Of a stretch of 16,027 nucleotides of DNA, positions 1 through 6,002 are shown in pieces; positions within the stretch are counted from its first letter, which is position 1; each line of letters starts with the position of its first letter. Source of the DNA: an uncultured Ruaniaceae bacterium (lineage in GTDB: Bacteria; Actinomycetota; Actinomycetes; Actinomycetales; Beutenbergiaceae); assembly GCA_938004115.1 (NCBI GenBank), contig CALKWS010000181.1:1-16027 (forward strand), in the 5' to 3' direction. The notes beneath the pieces were generated by a model. It was not told the DNA's origin and made no database searches. It saw only the letters and a program-made list of their open reading frames with translations. A program made the position numbers and the translations under genes.

Positions 1-55
1 GAGCGCCGCGTTGTGGTCGCGGATGTCGCGGGTTCAAGTCCCGTCACTCACCCCA
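1..55 (+). tRNA. tRNA-His (GTG), 3' part
   Basis: The 3' three-quarters of a tRNA gene cut by the window edge. The anticodon stem is CCGCG (6-10) with CGCGG (18-22), around the loop TTGTGGT, which puts anticodon GTG at 13-15 (His). The T arm is GCGGG-TTCAAGT-CCCGT (28-44). The 3' acceptor strand CACTCAC is followed by discriminator C and an encoded CCA (53-55). The D arm and 5' acceptor strand lie outside the window. tRNA genes are common integration sites, and mobile-element remnants begin about 75 bp downstream. Confidence 0.93.
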
Positions 56-58
56 GAT

Positions 59-111
59 GAGCGAGGTGTGAACTTTCGACTGTTGAACCAGTCGAGGTTC
101 GCACCTCGCTC
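59..111 (+). terminator. Long hairpin terminator after tRNA-His
   Basis: Inverted repeat GAGCGAGGTGTGAAC (59-73) pairs with GTTCGCACCTCGCTC (97-111) with one G-T wobble. A second perfect stem, CGACTG (77-82) with CAGTCG (89-94), sits inside it. The stem-loop starts 3 nt after the CCA. A T-tract is weak, as is common in high-GC actinobacteria. Confidence 0.75.
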
Positions 112-131
112 TCGTTTCGGGCGTCCTCCGC

Positions 132-345
132 CTAGGCCGGCGCGTTCGTCTGCAGCTCCCGGTCGGTGAGCGCATCGAACGGCGTGGCGTATCCGACTCG
201 CACATCGTTGTCCTCGTCGATGTAGATCGCAGTGAAGAACGCCTGGTTGCACAGGCGTCGGTTCGCGTCGTCGCAGCGCGCGTAGACCTCCGCGGCGTGT
301 TCGAGCAGGTCGAGCGAGTCGCCCAGGTTCGCCCGAGCGTCGACG
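132..345 (-). pseudogene. Serine recombinase C-terminal remnant, fused in frame to AraC gene
   Basis: The last ~68 codons of the minus-strand frame ending at the TAG at 132-134 do not look like AraC. They match the tail of large serine recombinases of actinobacterial elements: a DSLDLLEHAAEVYARCDD helix, then NRRLCNQAFFTAIYIDEDN, then YATPFDAL. The catalytic resolvase domain and the recombinase zinc-ribbon domain are absent, so only a remnant is left. The frame continues upstream without a stop into the AraC HTH region. The junction lies at about 335-360, after the AraC residues LRVEEMSALL. It is probably a scar from loss or exchange of an integrative element beside the tRNA-His gene. The family match is from memory of conserved tail motifs; the fusion itself is seen in the sequence. 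Confidence 0.7.
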
Positions 346-1126
346 TACTCGCCGTGATGTAGCAGGGCCGACATCTCCTCGACGCGGAGCATCGTCAGAT
401 ACGCCAGGGGCGTCTTCCCGAAAGTCCCGGAGAACACACGGCCGAGCTGCTTGGAGGACAGGTGGACTGCGCCGGCGAGCATGTCGAGCGTCCAGGGGAC
501 TGTGATGTCGAAGCGCGGCATGTCGAGCGCGGTTCGTGCTTCGGGCCGCATAGGCGTGAACCGACGAGCACGAGGATGCGTCGGGCGAATGTGAGCACGT
601 TGCGACGCAGACTGTCGCGTGCGCGTGGCGCGGATGAACGGTGCAACCTGGACCACGATGGCGAACCAGAGCGATTGCATCCTGTGGAACCGGTGCAACC
701 CACCGTCGATGCTGAGTGCGACCAACTCATCCAAGGCGGGCAACAGCAGACCCACTCGCTGCTCACCGATCCGCAGCACTTGCGCGGCCTCGGCATAGAG
801 GTCTCGGCGAAACCCTGCGCGTCGAGCCGGTCACGGAGGATGTGACTGTGCTGCCAGAAGACCTGGTCGAGGAGGTAATCGAGGTCGAGGTAGATCGTGG
901 TGACGGTGATGTGTCCCTCGGGTTCGGCGCCGTAAAGCACGTTCGGGCCGAGCACCAGCACATCACCAACCGTGACTGGTTCTTGTCCTGCGTCGCCGAT
1001 CAGGATGGCTGACCCGTCGCGGACAAAGATCACTTGAACGCAGTCGAACGCTGCCGGGCCGACGGGGCGGAAGTACGTTGTGCTGCGGGCGACGAGCGCC
1101 TGGAAGTTGTCTGGTGGTCCACGCAT
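346..1126 (-). pseudogene. AraC-family regulator, frameshifted and 3'-truncated
   Basis: The N-terminal part starts at ATG 1126 and reads as an AraC cupin sensor domain (IFVRDGSAILIGDAGQEPV, then GDVLVLGPNVLYGAEPEGH). At about 802-804 the frame is lost. Inserting one G on the minus strand (GAG-ACC to GAG-GAC-C) restores QGFAEDLYAEAAQVLRIGEQ and continues to the first AraC helix-turn-helix (WTLDMLAGAVHLSSKQLGRV, then GKTPLAYLTMLRVEEM). The second HTH is missing, because the frame passes into the serine recombinase tail at about 350. With both a frameshift and half the DNA-binding domain gone, it is very unlikely to work. Its ATG directly abuts the TGA of the upstream reductase pseudogene (1127-1129), so it was the last gene of the MFS-reductase-AraC operon. 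Confidence 0.82.
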
Positions 1127-1772
1127 TCACGCCTCGTGGATCAGGAGCGTGCCTGGTTGTCGGCAGACCGCATGACGTGCGGCGGCGACCGCGAAGTCGG
1201 CATAACTGATCGCAGCGTTCGCCGCGAACACCGACTCATCGATGGACGACTCAGTCGGCCTGAACCGCAAGGTGCCGGGACCATCCGGGACGAAGGCAGG
1301 CGGGTGGGATCAGGTAGGTCCAGCGCTCACCGGCGGCACCCGATTCGAGATGGTTACGCAAGCGGGCGTGCGCGATGCCACGGGGCAGAGTCTGTGCCGG
1401 GAAGCTGGGCTGCTCCCAGAATCTGCGCCCGCCCGGCAGGTGGAGCGATCCGGCGCCGCCGACCGTGACGATCCAGGCATCGGGCGCAGTTGCGTGGATG
1501 CGGTCGTGCAGGTGAACGAGGGCACCGGGGGCGATGTCTTCGCGGAGCCGGATCGCGTTCACGACCACCTCGACGTCGTGCGCTGCGGTCCGGAGGCTGG
1601 CTACATAGTCGATATCGACCACTCGCGCGGCGAGCCCCTGAGAGAGCTCGGGCAGACGATCCGCATCGGATGCGGTGCGGAGGGCGGCGGTGACCTCGCT
1701 GCTGGCGGGGAGTTCGGTGATGATCGCGGCTCCGGCGCGTCCGGTCGCACCGAGCACGAGCACGCGCATCAT
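1127..1772 (-). pseudogene. NAD(P)H-binding reductase (atypical SDR/NmrA-like), frameshifted near C-terminus
   Basis: Start ATG 1772-1770 overlaps the MFS stop (ATGA), giving MMRVLVLGATGRAGAAII, a Rossmann GxxGxxG nucleotide-binding motif. The middle is collinear with NAD(P)H-binding oxidoreductases of about 210 residues (VVDIDYVASL, then VEVVVNAIR, then WIVTVGGAGSLHLPGG). At 1294-1301 the plus strand reads AGGCAGGC, a 4-nt tandem duplication that shifts the frame after WTYLIPPA and gives an early stop at 1251. Past the shift the other frame carries the expected C-terminus: GTLRFRPTESSIDESVF, then AAISYADFAVAAARHAV, ending LLIHEA and TGA at 1127-1129. A 1-nt insertion would also explain the shift. 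Likely role before decay: quinone- or aldehyde-type redox detoxification beside the efflux pump. Substrate unknown. Confidence 0.78.
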
Positions 1773-2995
1773 GCCTGTGCCTCCCGACGACTGGTCAGGC
1801 GGGTGAAGGCGGTCAGGCTGATCGCCGCGATCACCGACAAGGCGGTCAGGCTCCACAGCAGTGCTGAGAACGGCAGGTTGAGTCCGGCGGTGAGCGGGCC
1901 GATGCTCGCGCCGATGAACAGTACGAACCCGTTTAGTGCCATGCCTCCGGCACGGTTCGGTGCGGCGGTCTCACCGAACAGGGTGATCATCGCTGGAACG
2001 GCGAACGCGACCCCAGTGGCATACACGAGGCTCGTGACCGCGACCCCAGCCAACGAGCCCGAGAACAGGGCTTCTGTGGCGAGGCCGAGCGCGGCGATCG
2101 TGAAGCCGAGGCGGGCAACCCCGGCGGTGCCGAGCCGGGCCGCGAGCGGGCCGACGGCGAGGGAGGCGAACATGCCGGGCAGGCCGACCAGGCGCAGCCA
2201 GATCACCTGCGAGGCATCCAGCCCGAGAATTTCCAGGTGGGGGCCGAGGCCGGTGTACATGGCGACGAACCCCAGCAGCAGGGTCAGGTGCGCGAGCGCG
2301 AGCAGCAGCACTCGCGGCATCACTGCGACCCGGCCCATCGCGGCGAACCGATGTGCGAGACCACCCGGTGTGGCGTCGCGGCACGGTTCGATGACGAGGA
2401 TCGCGAGACCGGTCAGGCAGGCGGCGAGCACGATGCCGCACAGGCCGAACACCCAGTCCCAGCCGAGGGTGAGTGAGACGGCCGAGGCGAGTACCTGCCC
2501 GGTGATCCCGGCGACGAGGAATGCCGTCGACATCGCCCCGATTGCCACCGGACGCCGCCGAGGCGGCACGGCCTCTGCGAGATACGCCAGCGCCACCGGA
2601 GCGAAGCTGGCCGCAGCGAACCCCTGGACGGCGCGCAGCATGCCGAGCAGCGCGATCGTGCCTGCCAGGGCTGCGCCGATCGTTGCCGCCGTGAGCAGGG
2701 CGAGACCGATCACGAGGATGCGCTTGCGCCCGAACTGGTCGGCCAGCGGCCCCCAGATCAAGAAGCCGATCGCATAGCAAAGGCTGAACGCCGTCGAGAG
2801 CGCGAACGTCACGTCCCCGCCGAGCTCTGTGCTCATCGGGGCGATGAGCGGGATCGCCGCATACAGCTGGGTAAGCACGAACAGCGCCGTGACCACCAGC
2901 ACCACCACCGCCCCGGTCGTCGCCGGATAGGCCGACCGCGACGCGGATGAGTCGGGTGCGGGATCGGCAGTGGCGTGTGAGCGGGGTGCAGACAT
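1769..2995 (-). CDS. MFS transporter (drug efflux type, 12 TM)
   Basis: 408 residues, intact. After a short polar N-terminus come alternating hydrophobic helices: TTGAVVVLVVTALFVLTQLY is TM1, and GFLIWGPLADQFGRKRILV carries the MFS motif A loop between TM2 and TM3. The length and 12-helix pattern fit Bcr/AraJ-like proton-driven efflux permeases of the inner membrane. The start ATG at 2993-2995 has a strong upstream GGAGATGGAG ribosome-binding site; the much longer upstream open frame runs antisense to the TetR gene and is not coding. The stop TGA overlaps the reductase ATG by ATGA, which indicates translational coupling. A TTGCTG/TACAGT promoter and a palindromic operator lie upstream, so the divergent TetR protein probably represses it. 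The substrate cannot be told from the sequence. Confidence 0.9.
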   Translation of the reverse strand: MSAPRSHATADPAPDSSASRSAYPATTGAVVVLVVTALFVLTQLYAAIPLIAPMSTELGGDVTFALSTAFSLCYAIGFLIWGPLADQFGRKRILVIGLALLTAATIGAALAGTIALLGMLRAVQGFAAASFAPVALAYLAEAVPPRRRPVAIGAMSTAFLVAGITGQVLASAVSLTLGWDWVFGLCGIVLAACLTGLAILVIEPCRDATPGGLAHRFAAMGRVAVMPRVLLLALAHLTLLLGFVAMYTGLGPHLEILGLDASQVIWLRLVGLPGMFASLAVGPLAARLGTAGVARLGFTIAALGLATEALFSGSLAGVAVTSLVYATGVAFAVPAMITLFGETAAPNRAGGMALNGFVLFIGASIGPLTAGLNLPFSALLWSLTALSVIAAISLTAFTRLTSRREAQA

Positions 2996-3007
2996 CAAAA
3001 CTCCATC

Positions 3008-3025
3008 TCCAACGGTTGCGTTGGA
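3008..3025. promoter_or_regulatory. Palindromic operator, probable TetR site
   Basis: Perfect inverted repeat TCCAACG-N4-CGTTGGA between the divergent MFS and TetR genes. It covers the predicted transcription start of the MFS operon and lies just upstream of the TetR -10 candidate TACGGT (3037-3042). One dimeric repressor could therefore control both directions. Confidence 0.75.
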
Positions 3026-3029
3026 AACG

Positions 3030-3058
3030 ACTGTAGTACGGTGGGACCGGAACAGCAA
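3030..3058 (-). promoter_or_regulatory. Sigma-70-type promoter of the MFS operon
   Basis: Read on the minus strand: -35 TTGCTG (3058-3053), a 17-nt spacer, and -10 TACAGT (3035-3030). The expected start near 3023 falls inside the operator at 3008-3025, leaving a leader of about 28 nt with the GGAG ribosome-binding site. Confidence 0.6.
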
Positions 3059-3121
3059 CGCAAGCGCTGGGAATGGTGGCCGTAGCAGCGACCAGGGGAC
3101 GTGGCGAGTCGGGAGCAGCGA

Positions 3122-3724
3122 ATGGCATGGGACACCGAAGGCACGAAGCGGGCGATCCTCGATGCCGCCGTCGCGGAGTTCGCCGCGCACGGCCCCGACG
3201 GCACGACGATCGAGCGGATCGCGAAAGCCGCGGGGGTGAACAAGGAACGGGTCTACCACTACTACGGCGGCAAACCCGCCCTGTTCGCGACCGTGCTGCG
3301 CGATGAACTCGCGAAGGTCGCCCGCGACGTGCCGGTCGAGTCCTTCGCCACCGAGGACATAGGCGACTACGCCGGGCGCGTCTACGACTACCACCGTGCC
3401 CACCCCGAACTCGGGCGACTGCTGCGCTGGGAAGGCCTCGCCTTCGACGCGGAAGTCCCCGACGAGGAGCAACGACGCGAGTACTACAACTACAAGACTG
3501 CCGCCGTCGCCGACGGACAGACCCAGGGCGTCGTCACCGGGGAGTTCGACGCCGACCACCTGATCTTCCTCGTGCTCTCCCTCGCCGGCTGGTGGTCGGC
3601 CGTCCCCCAGGTCGCCCGCATGATCACCGGACCTGACGATGAAAACGAACACGACCGCCGCCGCGCCTCCGTCGTCGCCGCGGCACGACGCCTGGCCGTC
3701 CCGAACAGCACAGAACCACACTGA
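3122..3724 (+). CDS. TetR-family repressor, divergent from MFS operon
   Basis: 200 residues from ATG 3122, which has GGGAG (3111-3115) six bases upstream. A GTG at 3101 in the same frame has its purine run only one base away and is less likely. The N-terminal TetR HTH is clear: TKRAILDAAVAEFAAHG, then TTIERIAKAAGVNKERVYHY, then YGGKPALFATVL. The C-terminal part is all helical and binds an unknown ligand (RLLRWEGLAF, then LVLSLAGWWSAVPQVARM). It is transcribed away from the MFS gene across a shared palindrome, so it most likely represses the MFS-reductase-AraC operon and itself. It is intact, unlike most of its island neighbours. Confidence 0.9.
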   Translation: MAWDTEGTKRAILDAAVAEFAAHGPDGTTIERIAKAAGVNKERVYHYYGGKPALFATVLRDELAKVARDVPVESFATEDIGDYAGRVYDYHRAHPELGRLLRWEGLAFDAEVPDEEQRREYYNYKTAAVADGQTQGVVTGEFDADHLIFLVLSLAGWWSAVPQVARMITGPDDENEHDRRRASVVAAARRLAVPNSTEPH

Positions 3725-3801
3725 GAAGCCGCGCGAGAGATCACAGCGAAAGCGCAAAACTGATAGCTCCTGCGATCCCGTTCGAAGCGCACCTGCTGGG
3801 T

Positions 3802-4620
3802 ATGACGGTCTCGATGCGGGTGCTGAGCGCCGGAGACGGCTATGAGTACCTGCTGCGCACCGTGGCTGCGGGCGACGGTGACCGTTCACTCTCGACTCCG
3901 CTGACGCAGTATTACACGGAGGAGGGCACACCTCCGGGGTTTTGCCTGGGCGCCGGCCTGTCGTATCTCGGCGATGGCCAGCTCGCCGCTGGCGGCAGAG
4001 TGTCGGAGACCAGCTGCAGCTCTTGGTCGGTATGGGTCGTGACCCGCTCACCGGAGAACCTCTGGGCGAGGCGTACCGCGCCTACGTGAGCGCGCGGGAG
4101 CGGATCGAGCAACGCACCGCCACCCTCGGCCCCGAACTTGGGCCGGTATCCCGCGCCGAAAAGATCGCCGTGATCGAGGCCGAGGAGCGTGAGCGCGGGA
4201 CGCGGCGTGCGGTGGCGGGGTATGATTTGACGTTCTCGGTGCCGAAGTCGTTGTCGGTACTGTGGGGCGTCGCAGACGCTGGCACGCAATCGTTGATCGC
4301 GGACGCGCACCATCAGGCTGTTGCGGAGGTGCTGGCGTTCTTCGAGCAGGACATCGCGACCACCCGCGCCGGGGCCGCCGGCCCGGAGGGCGCAGTCGCG
4401 CACGTCGATGTCGCTGGCGTACTGGTGACGGCGTTCGATCACTACGACAGCCGGGCCGGTGACCCGCAGCTGCACACGCATGTGGTGGTGAGTAACAAGG
4501 TGTTGACGGTGCAGGACCAGAAGTGGCGCACACTCGCCGGCCGCCCGGTCCACGCGTCGGTGGTCGCGGTCTCGGAGTTGTACAACGCGATCCTCGCCGA
4601 CCGCATCACCAGCACCCTAG
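3802..4620 (+). pseudogene. MobF (TrwC-like) relaxase, 5' fragment
   Basis: Begins MTVSMRVLSAGDGYEYLLR, the usual start of actinobacterial TrwC-type relaxases, with candidate catalytic tyrosines Y14 and Y16. At 4006-4010 one G is missing (GAG-ACC for GAG-GACC). Repairing it joins AAGGRVSE to DQLQLLVGMGRDPLTGEPLG. The relaxase core continues with YDLTFSVPKSLSVLWGVAD and the metal-binding histidine motif HYDSRAGDPQLHTHVVV. The fragment stops at ADRITSTL-G where an IS481-type element begins after CTAG (4617-4620). The next relaxase residues are found inverted at 4909-5386. The gene once nicked and transferred a conjugative or mobilizable element; it is now dead through a frameshift, an IS insertion and an inversion. 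Confidence 0.88.
4617..4620. repeat. CTAG target duplication, first copy
   Basis: CTAG borders the IS end that starts at 4621. The second copy, at 5383-5386, borders the other IS end. Joining the relaxase sequence at one CTAG gives an in-frame reading S-T-L-G-I-E-W-E, so the pair is a 4-bp target duplication. IS481-family elements are known to favour CTAG-containing sites. Confidence 0.75.
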
Positions 4621-4911
4621 GTGTTCTCCACTCAGGTTGGGTACGCGGTTGGCGGGTGAGGCGCCGTTGAGTGCGGTGTGGCCGCGGTGGTGATTGTAGT
4701 GATGGAGGAAGTCGGGGAAGGTGGCGGCGCGCTCGGCCTCGGAGGTGTAGGGGCGGGCGTAGGCCCATTCTTCGAGCATGGTGCGGTTGAAGCGTTCGAC
4801 TTTCCCGTTGGTTTGGGGACGGTAGGGCCGGGTGCGCTTGTGCGTGATCGTCTCCCCGAGTGCGTTGGCGAAGGTGCGGGAGCGGTAGCAGGAGCCGGTA
4901 TCGGTCAGGAG
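4621..4911 (-). mobile_element. IS481-family element, 3' fragment with transposase C-terminus
   Basis: The outer end is GTGTTCTCC at 4621, with AGGTTGGGTACG at 4634-4645 shared by the other IS end. On the minus strand it encodes the C-terminal part of a DDE (rve) transposase: LLTDTGSCYRSRTF with the second catalytic Asp, then HKRTRPYRPQTNGKVERFNR with the catalytic Glu region, then LHHYNHHRGHTALNGASPA. The N-terminal helix-turn-helix and the first catalytic Asp are missing. Upstream of about 4911 the minus-strand frame passes straight into relaxase sequence (NLHAEASRQ), with no IS end between, so this is an internal break rather than an insertion border. It cannot transpose. Confidence 0.87.
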
Positions 4912-5386
4912 TTGCCGGGACGCTTCGGCATGCAGGTTCCAACGCCGCCACGTCGACCGCTGCTCACCCACCACCTCGACCACCGAGCGACCCAGTTCCG
5001 TGATCGCGTCCAGCGGCACGTCATCCGCCCGCAAGGGCACGGGTGCCTGGTCGGCCGGGCGGGTGATGGTGGTGGCCCAACTCGTCGCGCCCTCACCGAG
5101 CAGGCCCGTGGCGCGAGTGCGCCAGTTGCGGGTGAGGTCCGCGGCGAGTGCACCTGCTTCGCCGGCCGCGTCGTCAGCGTCGCTTGGGCTCGGAGTCTCA
5201 GAATCGTCGTCGCCGACGGCGCCCGCCCATGCTTCAGTGTGTAGGCGTCGATGAGCCGGGTCGTCTCGTCCTCAATCTCCCGGCTGCGGGAAGAGAACTC
5301 ATCGATCAGGTCTTCGGCGACGGGGCCAGTTCCCACGCCGGGTTGCGATCACGGCCTCGCTCGCGGGCTTCCCACTCGATCCCTAG
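4909..5386 (-). pseudogene. MobF relaxase, inverted middle fragment
   Basis: Minus-strand sequence that continues the relaxase from the exact residue where the fragment at 3802-4620 stops: IEWEARERGRDRNPAWELAP, then VAEDLIDEFSSRSREIEDET, then HGRAPSATTILRLRAQATL, then VPLRADDVPLDAITELGRSV and RSTWRRWNLHAEASRQ. Two further single-base deletions break the frame, near 5322-5325 (WELAP/VAEDL) and near 5143 (KQVHS/ADLT, where restoring one base gives the expected HSLADLT). It begins at the CTAG copy 5383-5386 and ends inside the IS transposase at about 4909. The helicase-like C-terminal half of the relaxase is not in the window. Confidence 0.85.
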
Positions 5387-5545
5387 GTGTACTGACCACG
5401 GAGGTTGGGTACGGGGCCGGGGTGTCGGGGTGAGATGAGGAAGACCTCCGAGTGAGGTGTGGAGCTGTCTAAGAACCGCTCCTCATCCCGGAGGTCTTCA
5501 TGGTCCACGGTAACGCTCCTTTGACGCCCGTTGGGCGGTTGCGCG
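5387..5545 (+). mobile_element. IS481-family element, 5' fragment with transposase start
   Basis: The outer end starts GTGTACTGACC at 5387 and shares AGGTTGGGTACG (5402-5413) with the other IS end. The leader holds a hairpin over the ribosome-binding site. The transposase begins at ATG 5500 with MVHGNAPLTPVGRLR, the typical N-terminus of actinobacterial IS481 transposases. After about 15 codons it runs into symporter sequence, so most of the transposase is lost here. Both IS ends now point the same way on the plus strand, whereas in an intact IS they are inverted relative to each other. That is direct evidence of rearrangement. Confidence 0.82.
5440..5499 (+). promoter_or_regulatory. Hairpin masking the IS transposase ribosome-binding site
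   Basis: GAAGACCTCCG (5440-5450) is perfectly complementary to CGGAGGTCTTC (5489-5499), which contains GGAGG and ends at the base before ATG 5500. A transcript entering from outside the IS would fold this stem and hide the start, as known for other IS elements that resist read-through translation. Confidence 0.6.
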
Positions 5546-5886
5546 TCACCTTAGCCTTCGGCCTGGCAGCCTCGACGTCCTTCCCGATCCTCATCCCGGG
5601 AATCTTCTGGAAGAAGGCCAACGCCACCGGCGAGGCGGCGGGCATGCTCACCGGCCTGGTGTTCACCGGCGGCTACATGCTCTACACGCTCGAGGTGTTC
5701 GGGCTCGGCGCCAACGAGCACATCTTCGGCATCTCACCGGAGGGCATCGGCGCCATCGGCGCCCTGGTCAACGCGACGGTGACCATCATCGTTTCGAACC
5801 TGACCCGGCCTCCCTCCCAGGATGTCCAGGAGATGGTGGAGTCCATCCGCTACCCCTCCGCGGAGCGCGTCACGGCCGACACCTGA
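5546..5886 (+). pseudogene. Sodium:solute symporter (acetate-permease-like) C-terminal fragment
   Basis: About 113 codons of the C-terminal end of an SSS-family symporter: LAFGLAASTSFPILIPGIFW, a GEAAGMLTGLVFTGGYML membrane helix, then GISPEGIGAIGALVNATVTI, and the tail LTRPPSQDVQEMVESIRYPS typical of ActP/VC_2705-type carriers. The family is usually over 500 residues, so about four fifths are missing. The fragment is in frame with the IS transposase start at 5500, which makes a chimeric 128-residue reading frame that could be translated but should not transport anything. A strong terminator follows. This is host-type DNA at the right border of the island. Confidence 0.82.
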
Positions 5887-5901
5887 GCGCGGCGCTGCGA
5901 C

Positions 5902-5942
5902 CGGCAACCGGCCCCGAGTCCGATTCCCGGGGCCGGTTGCCG
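5902..5942 (+). terminator. Strong hairpin terminator after symporter remnant
   Basis: CGGCAACCGGCCCCG (5902-5916) pairs perfectly with CGGGGCCGGTTGCCG (5928-5942) across an 11-nt loop. It sits 16 nt after the symporter TGA and ends before the next gene's promoter. Confidence 0.8.
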
Positions 5943-5972
5943 ATCCTCTTCAGGCCACCGCAAGACCGCGCG

Positions 5973-5996
5973 TAGGCTGGGCCGGTGGCAAGGAGG
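5973..5996 (+). promoter_or_regulatory. -10 box and ribosome-binding site of MFS transporter
   Basis: TAGGCT (5973-5978) fits TAnnnT. Six bases later lies GTG 5985, as for leaderless genes. A perfect AAGGAGG (5990-5996) sits six bases before GTG 6003 in the same frame. Both starts are possible; the ribosome-binding site favours 6003. Confidence 0.5.
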
Positions 5997-6002
5997 CGCA
6001 CC

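Noticed and set aside
1242..2777. Long plus-strand open frame of 511 codons
   Set aside because: It lies antisense to the MFS and reductase genes, has biased composition and no family motif.
2996..4051. Upstream extension of the MFS reading frame
   Set aside because: It runs antisense to the intact TetR gene and relaxase start; the ATG at 2995 has a good ribosome-binding site and promoter.
4678..5244. Plus-strand open frame of 188 codons
   Set aside because: Antisense to the IS transposase and relaxase fragments.
1..5545. Second att site matching the tRNA-His 3' end
   Set aside because: I found no repeat of the T-arm to CCA sequence at the right border, so integration at this tRNA is not proven.
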